This document shows positions 1-7,400 of a stretch of 9,553 bases of DNA, piece by piece. Where the stretch lies: contig CAZISM010000168.1 in NCBI GenBank assembly GCA_964541895.1, positions 1 to 9,553 of the forward strand, read 5' to 3'. The translations under genes and the position numbers were made by a program. The DNA is from CAZISM01 sp964541895. Its GTDB lineage: Bacteria > Zhuqueibacterota > Zhuqueibacteria > Residuimicrobiales > Residuimicrobiaceae. How positions within the stretch are numbered: position 1 is the stretch's first letter; every line of letters begins with the position of its first letter. The notes beneath the pieces were generated by a model. It made no database searches. It was not told where the DNA came from and worked only from the letters and a program-made list of their open reading frames with translations.

Positions 1-125
1 TCCAGCACCCCCGTGGAATCGATAATTCCTTTCTGCCGCAGCAGATCCGTATCCAGCAGCCCCTCATCGTTACCAAACAAAAAATTATCGATGATGAATT
101 GGCGAATGATTGTTTTTTCCGACAT
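1..125 (-). CDS. Acyl carrier protein, N-terminal part (partial at window edge)
   Basis: From ATG at 125-123 the minus strand reads 41 codons to the window edge without a stop. The sequence has the start of a small carrier protein: the helix-I-like IIRQFIIDNFLFG (6-18), then the LLRQKGIIDSTGVL stretch (28-41) with D36-S37, where Ser37 would receive 4'-phosphopantetheine. The pattern I-I-D-S-T-G-V-L-E is typical of free-standing ACPs in exopolysaccharide and aminoacyl-carrier cassettes, as opposed to the DSLDxVE form of fatty-acid AcpP. GGAGT at 131-135, 5 nt upstream, supports the start; another ATG at 163-161 is out of frame. It is the probable acceptor for the acyl group activated by the AMP ligase upstream. 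The rest of the protein, and whether it is a single-domain ACP, cannot be seen here. Confidence 0.82.
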   Translation of the reverse strand, partial: MSEKTIIRQFIIDNFLFGNDEGLLDTDLLRQKGIIDSTGVL

Positions 126-163
126 ATACAACTCCATTTCTTTTGTGTGATATTCACCCTCAT

Positions 164-187
164 AAAGAGACCACGAATGGCCTTTTT
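164..187 (-). promoter_or_regulatory. Hairpin with UUCG loop between the nadE-like gene and the ACP gene
   Basis: On the minus-strand RNA, AAAAAGGCCA (187-178) pairs with UGGUCUCUUU (173-164) around a UUCG loop (177-174). Nine of ten positions pair, counting one G-U, with one A-C mismatch. It starts 4 nt after the TAA of the NadE-like gene and lies in the 66-nt gap before the ACP start. A U-rich 3' side (UCUUU) gives it a terminator-like look, but there is no true U tract after the stem, so partial attenuation or mRNA end protection is as plausible. Folding energy was not calculated. Confidence 0.35.
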
Positions 188-191
188 GCCG

Positions 192-1226
192 TTATGGAAC
201 GACATGCAGGGAAGCGGCGGACAGTTTGCCGTTATGGCCGTTTTCAGCGATGGTCGGCATTTCCGGATAGAATTCGATCGGTGGTGTCCGCAGATAGCGG
301 GTGGTACGATGTTTCTGTTGAATGTCTTCCCATACGCGCTTGACCTGTCCGGAATCCAGATTCAGACGCATCGCCACCTGCATCTCGGTTTCGCCGCTCT
401 CCATGGCATGCCAGATCGCATCCAGGGTCGCAAACGGCAACCGGAAGAAGAAATCCTCCTGCGTCACTTCAGCTGGATAGGTGTCGGTTGTCGGGCGACG
501 GTTAATGATCTCTTCCGGCACCTGCAGATAACGCGCCAGCGCGTAGACTTGGGTTTTATAGAGATTGCCCAACGGAATGAAATCACTGCCGCCATCGCCG
601 TATTTAACAAAAAAGCCAAGCTGTACTTCATTTTTATTGCCGGTGCCGACGACCGCGAAATTGCGCAGCTCGCCATGATAGTACAGCGTGCTCATGCGCA
701 TGCGTTGTTTCATATTGGACGCCGCCACGATTTGAGTATATTCCTGATAACTCAGACGAACCGATTCCTCCTCGCCTGATGCGTTTATCAGGGTGATCTG
801 GAAGGTGTTCATCAAATTGTCCTGCACGGGATTGGACTGCAGGGTAATTTTAAAGGCATCACCCGGCTTGTAGTGCGGGAACACTCGCTGCACCGCTTCG
901 TCCCGCCGCCGATACGCGCCTATCCCTTCCAAACCGGCGGTCAGATCTTCCACAAGCAGTTCCATGCCCAACTGCGTGGACAGTTTGCGGGCCAGTTCCA
1001 GGCTATCCGGGCTGGAATCTTTTTCCGGCATGGCGATACCGACGATATACCTGGGGCCGAGCGCGCGGCAGAGCAGAGCGGCATTCACCGTTGAATCGAT
1101 ACCCCCGCTGATGCCGATAACGACCCCCCTTTTTTTCAGGATGCCCTGGATGGTGGTCCTGATCCATTTTTCGAGTTGATCGGCCAGGGCGGCTACTTCC
1201 GGTGTTTCAGATGGTGATTGGTTCAT
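192..1226 (-). CDS. nadE: NadE-family ammonia-dependent NAD synthase-like protein (divergent)
   Basis: The 344-residue product has the NAD synthase fold signatures: the ATP pyrophosphatase loop SGGIDS (40-45), NMKQRMRM (171-178), VVGTGNKNE (192-200), KYGDGGSDFIPLGNLYKTQV (208-227) and a C-terminal HRTTRYLRTPP (306-316). Canonical NadE has about 250-275 residues. The excess is an insertion of roughly 50 residues between about 104 and 168, plus a C-terminal tail. The loop that in NadE reads roughly P-S/T-A-x-L followed by Q-T/S-D-E-x-E-L-G instead reads PTTDTYPAEVTQEDFFFRLP (245-264), so the usual D-E-x-E-L-G is missing. The start at 1226 is preferred because GAGGTG at 1231-1236 precedes it and no RBS supports the 9-codon longer frame. 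The context of AsnB, ligase and ACP suggests an amidating or adenylating step on a glycan-related substrate. A plain NAD synthase role remains possible. Confidence 0.82.
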   Translation of the reverse strand: MNQSPSETPEVAALADQLEKWIRTTIQGILKKRGVVIGISGGIDSTVNAALLCRALGPRYIVGIAMPEKDSSPDSLELARKLSTQLGMELLVEDLTAGLEGIGAYRRRDEAVQRVFPHYKPGDAFKITLQSNPVQDNLMNTFQITLINASGEEESVRLSYQEYTQIVAASNMKQRMRMSTLYYHGELRNFAVVGTGNKNEVQLGFFVKYGDGGSDFIPLGNLYKTQVYALARYLQVPEEIINRRPTTDTYPAEVTQEDFFFRLPFATLDAIWHAMESGETEMQVAMRLNLDSGQVKRVWEDIQQKHRTTRYLRTPPIEFYPEMPTIAENGHNGKLSAASLHVVP

Positions 1227-2775
1227 GACGCACCTCGATTGAAAGACTAGCAATCATTTGTTTTTTGTCAATTTTGCCGTTCGCGTTTTTTGGCATCTCC
1301 TCCACGAACGTTACTGTTTTTGGAACACAGAACGATTCCAGATGTGCCGAACAGAAGCGAATGATCTCTTTGTCTGTCAGCGTGCAGGACAGGCCTCGTT
1401 TGACCACCGCTCGCACCGTCTGCCCGAGAAGCGTGTCCGCTTCACCAAAGACAACGGCTTCTTCGATGCCTTCCATCCGGTAGAGGACGTTTTCAACCTC
1501 CTTGGGGCTGACCTTTTCAACTCGACTCTTGATGATGTCGTCCTTGCGGCCGATATAGTAGAGATAGCCGTCCTGATCCGTTTTAAACAGATCACCGGTG
1601 CGCAGCGCCCGTTCATAGGGATGCCTGCCACGACAGAGCACGCGATCGGTTTCCTCCGGCAAGTTCCAATATCCCTGCATGACATTGGAGCCGCGTACGA
1701 TCAGTTCGCCGATTTGATTAGGACCTACAGGCTGGTCGTCCTCGTCCACGATATACACTTCCGTGTTCGGCATGGCGTGACCGACCGAGTTCGGTTTGCG
1801 GGCGATTTCGTCAGGAGGAAGGAACGCCACCCGTTTGCACTCCGTAAGACCGTACATGGAATAAATACGGACGCCTGGAAACAGCGTGCGCAAGCGCTGA
1901 ATAAATTCCTCAGGCAGCGCGGCGCCGGTGTTGCTGATGTAACGCAGGTTGGGGAATTTCATGCTCGCCATGGTCCTGTATTTGAACAACATGCCAAATA
2001 CCGTAGGCACACCGGGAAAACCGCTTACATGCTCCTGGAGCAATCGCTGTACAAGCATCGCCGGATAGGTAAAATCTTTTTCCAGCACCAGGGTGCCGCC
2101 AAAGGTCATTACCATCAGGAACTGGTACAGGCCGTAATCAAAGGACAGCGGTAAAACGTTGATTACGACATCATCCGGCGTATTTTCCAGATAACTGATG
2201 ATGGACCTGGCGGCGGAATGCATGTTGTGGTGCGTCATCATAACTCCCTTGGGATTCCCGGTGCTGCCCGAGGTGTAGATGAAAGCTGCCAAATCCACAT
2301 CGATGACCGCCGGCAGGGTTGTCTCGCCGGGAGAGCCGGTCGTCACATCCGTCCAGGACGCGAACTGCGGATGGTTCGTGGTCCATGCCGGCTCCAGGAT
2401 GAGCTCTACGAGACCAGGCGCCTGCTGCAGGAGACCGGCAAAATTCGAATGTCGGTCGGCTTGTGTCAGGAGGAAGCGAGCCTGACAGTCGTTCAGAATA
2501 AAGATCAATTTGTCCGCTTTGGATCCCGGGTTTATTGCCACAAAAACCCCGCCGGCCAAAAGGGCGGCATAGATGCTGATGCACGCCTCAATGCTGTTGT
2601 CCATCCAGATGGCGACTCTGTCGCCTTTTTTCAGCCCATGGGCCGTGAGATGACAAGCCAAACGTATGGCTCGATCATGCAACTGTCGATAGGTTACTGT
2701 TTGACCGTCGCATTTGATAGCTACTTTGTCCGGACGTATCAGGACATTAGTGTACCAAGGCTCGTGCAGAAGCAT
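1207..2775 (-). CDS. AMP-forming acyl/aminoacyl ligase (ANL superfamily, acyl-CoA synthetase-like)
   Basis: The 522-residue protein carries the core adenylation motifs in order: YTSGSTGNPKG (167-177, ATP-phosphate loop), YGLTE (308-312), RTGD (392-395, ribose-binding Asp395), the hinge/A8 region GRKDDIIKSRVEKVSP (409-424), and NANGKIDK (497-504) with catalytic Lys501. It would activate a carboxylic acid as the acyl-adenylate and pass it to a thiol. The acyl carrier protein two genes downstream is the likely acceptor, though CoA is possible. The start at 2775 is supported by GGAGG at 2784-2788, 8 nt upstream, inside the end of the AsnB-type gene. The end overlaps the NadE-type gene by 20 nt, which suggests translational coupling along the cassette. 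Similar ligases are known beside AsnB-type enzymes in exopolysaccharide/exosortase loci. The acid it uses cannot be read from the sequence. Confidence 0.88.
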   Translation of the reverse strand: MLLHEPWYTNVLIRPDKVAIKCDGQTVTYRQLHDRAIRLACHLTAHGLKKGDRVAIWMDNSIEACISIYAALLAGGVFVAINPGSKADKLIFILNDCQARFLLTQADRHSNFAGLLQQAPGLVELILEPAWTTNHPQFASWTDVTTGSPGETTLPAVIDVDLAAFIYTSGSTGNPKGVMMTHHNMHSAARSIISYLENTPDDVVINVLPLSFDYGLYQFLMVMTFGGTLVLEKDFTYPAMLVQRLLQEHVSGFPGVPTVFGMLFKYRTMASMKFPNLRYISNTGAALPEEFIQRLRTLFPGVRIYSMYGLTECKRVAFLPPDEIARKPNSVGHAMPNTEVYIVDEDDQPVGPNQIGELIVRGSNVMQGYWNLPEETDRVLCRGRHPYERALRTGDLFKTDQDGYLYYIGRKDDIIKSRVEKVSPKEVENVLYRMEGIEEAVVFGEADTLLGQTVRAVVKRGLSCTLTDKEIIRFCSAHLESFCVPKTVTFVEEMPKNANGKIDKKQMIASLSIEVRHEPITI

Positions 2776-4783
2776 GATAAGTTCCTCCCATCGTCATGGG
2801 ATAGTTCATTTCAGTTCTTTTATCGAACACAAGGCAATTGGGAATGTCATCGTTGTTAAGCAAATTCTGGCCGCTGATGAAACGCTCCTGCAGCATGCCG
2901 GTGGTGATGATGAACATGATGGCCATCTCATCCCGCGCTGCGACCGTTGTTTCCGGGCTGAGAAATTTTTGTTTCAGCCGCTCCACGCGGGTGGGATCAA
3001 ACAGATTCAGTTGTTTGATCCATTCGCTGTCCAGGTACGGCCACTGCCTCTTTTCGCCCGTCTGTATAATGCTGCGTATCGGCGCGCGATAGGGCTGTTT
3101 GCTGCGTGCGATGATGGAGGGCGGCACCAGATGGCTGAACGATTTTTTCAGAATCCATTTTTCCTTCAACACCTTCAGTTTCAGCTGCGGCGACATGAGA
3201 TTGGCCAGATTGATCACCCGCTTGTCCAGAAAGGGATAACGGCCTTCAACACCATGCCCCATGAGCATTCGATCGCCCTGGGACGATAACAGATAGCCGG
3301 GCAGGAACAGGTATGTTTCCAGAAAATGGGCTCTGGCCAGCGGCGATAAATCCTTGAGCTCGTTGCCGACTTGGCCTGCCAGATCCGCCACAGCGTCGTA
3401 AGCGCCGATGTGCCGGGTTACATCCGACTGCAGGAACTGGCTGACAAACGAGCCGATTTGCCAGCGCATGCGATGGGAATAGAACGGATCCTGCACGTTG
3501 GCCACGTCTTTGAGAAAATACTCCTGCCAGTATACCGCGTTCCGCGCCGATTTGCTATCCAGGTACGGATACAGCCGCTGCAGCAGATTAGCGCGAAACG
3601 GCGAATCCGACTGGCGGGCGATGAAGGAACGGATTTTGGTCTCTTTGTAGATGTTGTAGCCGCTGAAAAACTCGTCGGCTCCTTCTCCGGTCAGCACGAC
3701 TTTAAAGCCATCGTTCCGCACCAGCTGCGACAGCATAAAGAGGGGAACCGGGGCGGAACGCATCACCGGTTTTTCGGTGTGCCAGATGACATCCGCCAGC
3801 CGCATGGCCATCTCCTCATCCTGGCATTGCAGGCGCGCATGGTCGGTCTGCAGGTGCTTGGCCATCTGTTCCTGATAGACGGACTCGTCGTAATGGGCGT
3901 TGGCAAAGCCGACCGAAAAGGTCTTTAAATATCCGGGCGACACCGTTCTGATCAGCGCCGAGGTGATGGAGGAATCCAGGCCGCCGCTCAGGTAGGCGCC
4001 GACCGGCACATCAGCACGCAGGCGGATACGAACCGCATCCGCCAGCACATCTTGAAGGATCTGCACCACTTCTTCCGGTTTGCTGATCTGCTCATCAGGG
4101 TCCGGATTAAAATCGGCACGCCAGTATCGTTTTTCTTCAGACCGCTCCTTGGTCACCGACATCAAATGGCCGGGTTTGACTTCGTAGACGTTCTGGAAAG
4201 GGGTCTCTCCCGGAATGGGCGCCCAGAAGGTCAGCGTTTGCATCAGCGCGGTCATGTTGAGCTGACGATGTACCTCCGGCAGCTGGTACAAGGCCTTCAC
4301 TTCCGATGCAAAGGCTATGCCATGCTGCAATCTGGTATAATAGAGCGGCGCGATGCCTACATGATCCCGTCCGAGCAGCAGTCGCTGTGCTCTTTTGTCC
4401 CACAAAGCGAACGCATATTGTCCATTCAGGTACTCAACGAGGTCGTCCTGGAACACCTCATAGAGATGGAGGATGACCTCCACATCGGATTTACTGCAAA
4501 AGCGATGTCCCTGTTTGCGCAGCAGCGAACGCAATTCAATATAGTTAAAGATTTCGCCGTTGCACACCAGCCACAGCGAGCCGTCTTCATTGCTGAGCGG
4601 CTGAAATCCCCATTGCGGATCGATAATGCTCAGGCGGGCATGACCCAATCCGACGCGGTCGTCGATGTAGATGCCTTTTCCGTCCGGCCCGCGATGATCC
4701 ATACTTTTGACCATTTGGCGCAGGAGAGCGGGGTCGTCCGGTGAGGTCCCGTTCCATTTCAACATGCCACTGATGCCACACAT
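2747..4783 (-). CDS. asnB: Class II glutamine amidotransferase, asparagine synthase (AsnB) family
   Basis: The 678-residue protein has both AsnB domains intact. The N-terminal glutaminase starts MCGISG, so Cys2 is the nucleophile after Met removal; Arg50, NGEIFN (75-80) and Asp100 are the usual glutamine-binding residues. The synthetase domain has the ATP pyrophosphatase loop SGGLDSS (266-272), GEGADEFFSGY (366-376) and EGRYPFLD (513-520). The known reaction hydrolyses glutamine, channels ammonia, and amidates an adenylated carboxylate. It is longer than E. coli AsnB (554) and closer to the exopolysaccharide-associated amidotransferases, which have about 630 residues, with roughly 40 further residues at the C-terminus. 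In this locus it more likely amidates a glycan precursor, or a carboxylate linked to the neighbouring ligase, than makes free asparagine; the gene symbol marks family only. The start has a weak AAAGAG (4791-4796) upstream, and the 3' end overlaps the ligase gene by 29 nt. Confidence 0.9.
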   Translation of the reverse strand: MCGISGMLKWNGTSPDDPALLRQMVKSMDHRGPDGKGIYIDDRVGLGHARLSIIDPQWGFQPLSNEDGSLWLVCNGEIFNYIELRSLLRKQGHRFCSKSDVEVILHLYEVFQDDLVEYLNGQYAFALWDKRAQRLLLGRDHVGIAPLYYTRLQHGIAFASEVKALYQLPEVHRQLNMTALMQTLTFWAPIPGETPFQNVYEVKPGHLMSVTKERSEEKRYWRADFNPDPDEQISKPEEVVQILQDVLADAVRIRLRADVPVGAYLSGGLDSSITSALIRTVSPGYLKTFSVGFANAHYDESVYQEQMAKHLQTDHARLQCQDEEMAMRLADVIWHTEKPVMRSAPVPLFMLSQLVRNDGFKVVLTGEGADEFFSGYNIYKETKIRSFIARQSDSPFRANLLQRLYPYLDSKSARNAVYWQEYFLKDVANVQDPFYSHRMRWQIGSFVSQFLQSDVTRHIGAYDAVADLAGQVGNELKDLSPLARAHFLETYLFLPGYLLSSQGDRMLMGHGVEGRYPFLDKRVINLANLMSPQLKLKVLKEKWILKKSFSHLVPPSIIARSKQPYRAPIRSIIQTGEKRQWPYLDSEWIKQLNLFDPTRVERLKQKFLSPETTVAARDEMAIMFIITTGMLQERFISGQNLLNNDDIPNCLVFDKRTEMNYPMTMGGTYHASARALVH

Positions 4784-4811
4784 AAAAAGTCTCTTTCGTT
4801 CGAGGTTAAGA

Positions 4812-7400
4812 TTACATTTTTGAGTGCATTTTTTTGGAATCTTCGCCGGTGCGAATCGTGCTCAACACCCCGGAGCGCAGCCGTTTTTTCCGCGGGGTGC
4901 CGTTGGGTTTCGTGTCCATCGGAATTTCGGCCGGCACCGGAGCGGACAGCAGCATCCGTTTCTCGGGCAGTTCCGGAACCAGGGTGCGCATCTGCTGATA
5001 GAGCTCTTCCTTGCGGCCGCTGCGAGCCAGTTTTATCAGTTTGGCGAACTGACGCTGCAACTCGGGCAATTCGATCGGCGGCTGCACCTGGATAATGCGC
5101 TTGATCATGGCGTGGGAGGTGGGCGTTGTGGATTCGATGTTGCTGACCAGTTCTTCGTACAGTTTTTCGCCCGGACGCATGCGCGTATACTGAATATCGA
5201 TGTCCACGCGCGGGGTCAGGCCGGCCAGTTTGATCATATGCAACGCCAGTTGTTCGATCTTGACCGATTTGCCCATGTTCAGCACATAGATGTCGCCGCT
5301 TCGTCCGGTCACCATGGCTTGCAGCACCAGGTTGACGGCTTCCGGGATGCTCATGAAGAAGCGCTCCATGGCCGGGTCCGTGATGGTGATGGGGCCGCCG
5401 CGTTCGATCTGTTTCATGAACAACGGCACCACACTGCCGTGGCTGTTGAGCACATTGCCGAAGCGCACGGTCATAAAACGGGTCTGGCTGTACTCGGAAA
5501 ACGATTTGAGATAGAGTTCGGCCATGCGTTTGGTGGCGCCCATGACGCTGCTGGGGTGTACGGCCTTGTCGGTCGACACCAGCACCATGGACTTGCAATC
5601 GTGCCGGTCCGCCATCATGGCGACGATTTGCGTCCCCAGCACGTTGTTGATCACCGCCTCGTCCGGATTGTTTTCGCTCAGGGGCACATGTTTCTGGGCG
5701 GCGGTGTGAAAGATCAGCTGCGGCTGATGCTGCGCAAAGATGCGATCCATCTTTTCGATGTTGGTGATGTCGGCTATCACATATTCGGTGTTTTCCGGAG
5801 TGCCGAGTTTGTTATAGTTCATCTCCTCCTGCAGTTCGAACAGATAGTTCTCACTGCGATCGAGCAGGATCAGTTTTTCCGGATGGTAGCTCGCCACCTG
5901 GCGGCTGAGTTCAGAGCCGATGGAGCCGCCGGCGCCGGTGATGAGCACGCGTTTGTTGCGGACCGCTTTTTCGATGGCGCCGAAATTGATCATCAGGGGG
6001 GTGCGGCCAAGCACGTCGGACAGTTCCACTTTACGGAACGTCGACATTTTGATTTTGCCGTTCACCAGATCGATCATCGCCGGAACCACCCGGTGAGGCA
6101 CTTTGGTTTCGTTGCACGTTTCGATGATCTCCTGCATGTCTGTCGACGACGCATTGGTGATGGCGATCAGGATTTCATCGACGCGCAAGCGGGTTACGAT
6201 CTCGGGGATGTCGTGACGGTTGCCGTACACCCGCACGCCGTGAATCATGGTGTGAATTTTCGCAGGATTGTCATCCACGAAACCCACAACCCGGTAATGG
6301 GCGCCGTTTTTGGGAAACTCGCGCGCCAGCGTTTCACCAAGGTCGCCGGCTCCGATGATGAGGACGTTCTTGAGCGGTTTGTAGCTTTTCCGCTCCGGCT
6401 TTTCCAGGATCAGGCGCAGCAGCACGCGCGCGCCGGCCATGGTGGAGGTCAGGAGCAGCCAGTCGATGACAAAAATCGATCGGGAGTGCATGCGCGAGCC
6501 GATAAAGAACACGGCGATGACGATGGCCGTGGAGCTGATGCTCACCGCCTGGACCATGCGCAGCAGGTCGCGGATGCTGAGGTACTTGAAGTAGGTCTTG
6601 TAGAGCTGAAAGTAGGAAAAGCTGACCACCCGCAGTACGATCACCAGCGGCAGCGTGATTAAAAACGTATGCAACTCGGACGCCGGAATCAGCCTATCGA
6701 ATCGCAGGGCGTAGGCGAGGAAATAACTCAGCACCACCAGGAACAGGTCCACATAGAACAGAACCGGCCAGACGCTTTTCGATTTCATCTCTTTAAGATT
6801 GATGGACCCCGACAGGGTGGCCGAGATCCCCTTCAGCAACAGCTTAATATCCGCCATCAAACGTCCCTCCTGAGCATATTCCAGGTCAATCTTGAGTTTA
6901 TCCGGCAGAATATGCTTGATGTAATACAATTCAGGGTCCTCAACATCTTTGGGAAACATATCAGCCTCGTTGCGGCCGATGATCTGTGCAGGCCCCACAA
7001 TGCCCGGACGCACGCGCAAGACCTGACGCTGCTCCGGCGTATAATGTTCAACCATCTGCGGCACTTCCGGGCGCGGTCCGACGATGCTCATGTCGCCTAC
7101 GATCACGTTCCACAGCTGCGGCAGTTCATCGAGCTTGGTGGCGCGCAGATAGTGACCGATCCGCGTTTCTCTCGGATCGTTGCGAACACTGATGCAGGCG
7201 CCATCCTGGTCGGCGCGTACACGCATGCTGCGGAATTTGTACAGGACAAACGGTCGACCGTTGCGGCCGATGCGCGTTTGTTTGAAGAGCACCGGCCCGC
7301 GCGAACTGAGCTTGATGCCTGCGGCGATCAGCAGGAACAGGGGCAGGGCGACGAGGCCGCCCAGGCCAGTGATGATCAGATCAAAAGTTCGTTTCAGCAT
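4812..7400 (-). CDS. Fusion: monotopic phosphoglycosyl transferase (PglC-like) + PglF/FlaA1/CapD-type UDP-HexNAc 4,6-dehydratase
   Basis: One uninterrupted frame of 862 residues carries two normally separate enzymes. Residues 1-200 are a monotopic phosphoglycosyl transferase: a re-entrant membrane helix (about 8-30), FRSM (56-59), the catalytic Asp91-Glu92 in LDELPQLWNVIVGDMSIVGPRP (motif start L90), and RPGIVGPAQ (131-139). It would move sugar-1-phosphate to undecaprenyl phosphate. Residues 206-862 form a full membrane dehydratase: four hydrophobic segments (about 211-231, 246-264, 285-301, 309-327), a first Rossmann domain with GAGDLGE (350-356), and an SDR domain with GAGGSIGSE (489-497). 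In the active site T610-D611-K612, Met620 and Lys624 replace the classical Tyr-x3-Lys with Met-x3-Lys, as known for PglF. The junction has almost no linker. The last 50 residues are basic and proline-rich with no recognised domain. The start at 7400 has purine-rich AAGAAGAG at 7403-7410 upstream. Confidence 0.92.
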   Translation of the reverse strand: MLKRTFDLIITGLGGLVALPLFLLIAAGIKLSSRGPVLFKQTRIGRNGRPFVLYKFRSMRVRADQDGACISVRNDPRETRIGHYLRATKLDELPQLWNVIVGDMSIVGPRPEVPQMVEHYTPEQRQVLRVRPGIVGPAQIIGRNEADMFPKDVEDPELYYIKHILPDKLKIDLEYAQEGRLMADIKLLLKGISATLSGSINLKEMKSKSVWPVLFYVDLFLVVLSYFLAYALRFDRLIPASELHTFLITLPLVIVLRVVSFSYFQLYKTYFKYLSIRDLLRMVQAVSISSTAIVIAVFFIGSRMHSRSIFVIDWLLLTSTMAGARVLLRLILEKPERKSYKPLKNVLIIGAGDLGETLAREFPKNGAHYRVVGFVDDNPAKIHTMIHGVRVYGNRHDIPEIVTRLRVDEILIAITNASSTDMQEIIETCNETKVPHRVVPAMIDLVNGKIKMSTFRKVELSDVLGRTPLMINFGAIEKAVRNKRVLITGAGGSIGSELSRQVASYHPEKLILLDRSENYLFELQEEMNYNKLGTPENTEYVIADITNIEKMDRIFAQHQPQLIFHTAAQKHVPLSENNPDEAVINNVLGTQIVAMMADRHDCKSMVLVSTDKAVHPSSVMGATKRMAELYLKSFSEYSQTRFMTVRFGNVLNSHGSVVPLFMKQIERGGPITITDPAMERFFMSIPEAVNLVLQAMVTGRSGDIYVLNMGKSVKIEQLALHMIKLAGLTPRVDIDIQYTRMRPGEKLYEELVSNIESTTPTSHAMIKRIIQVQPPIELPELQRQFAKLIKLARSGRKEELYQQMRTLVPELPEKRMLLSAPVPAEIPMDTKPNGTPRKKRLRSGVLSTIRTGEDSKKMHSKM

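Noticed and set aside
192..1226. Ordinary housekeeping NAD synthase gene
   Set aside because: The position inside a glycan operon, the insertion and the altered substrate loop make this less likely, but it is not ruled out.
1258..2154. 298-codon open frame on the plus strand
   Set aside because: Antisense to the AMP ligase, which shows all expected adenylation motifs; the translated product has no recognisable features.
4824..6662. 612-codon open frame on the plus strand
   Set aside because: It is exactly antisense to the PGT-dehydratase fusion, is unusually rich in His, Asp and Phe, and resembles no family; it is a mirror of the codon bias of the real gene.
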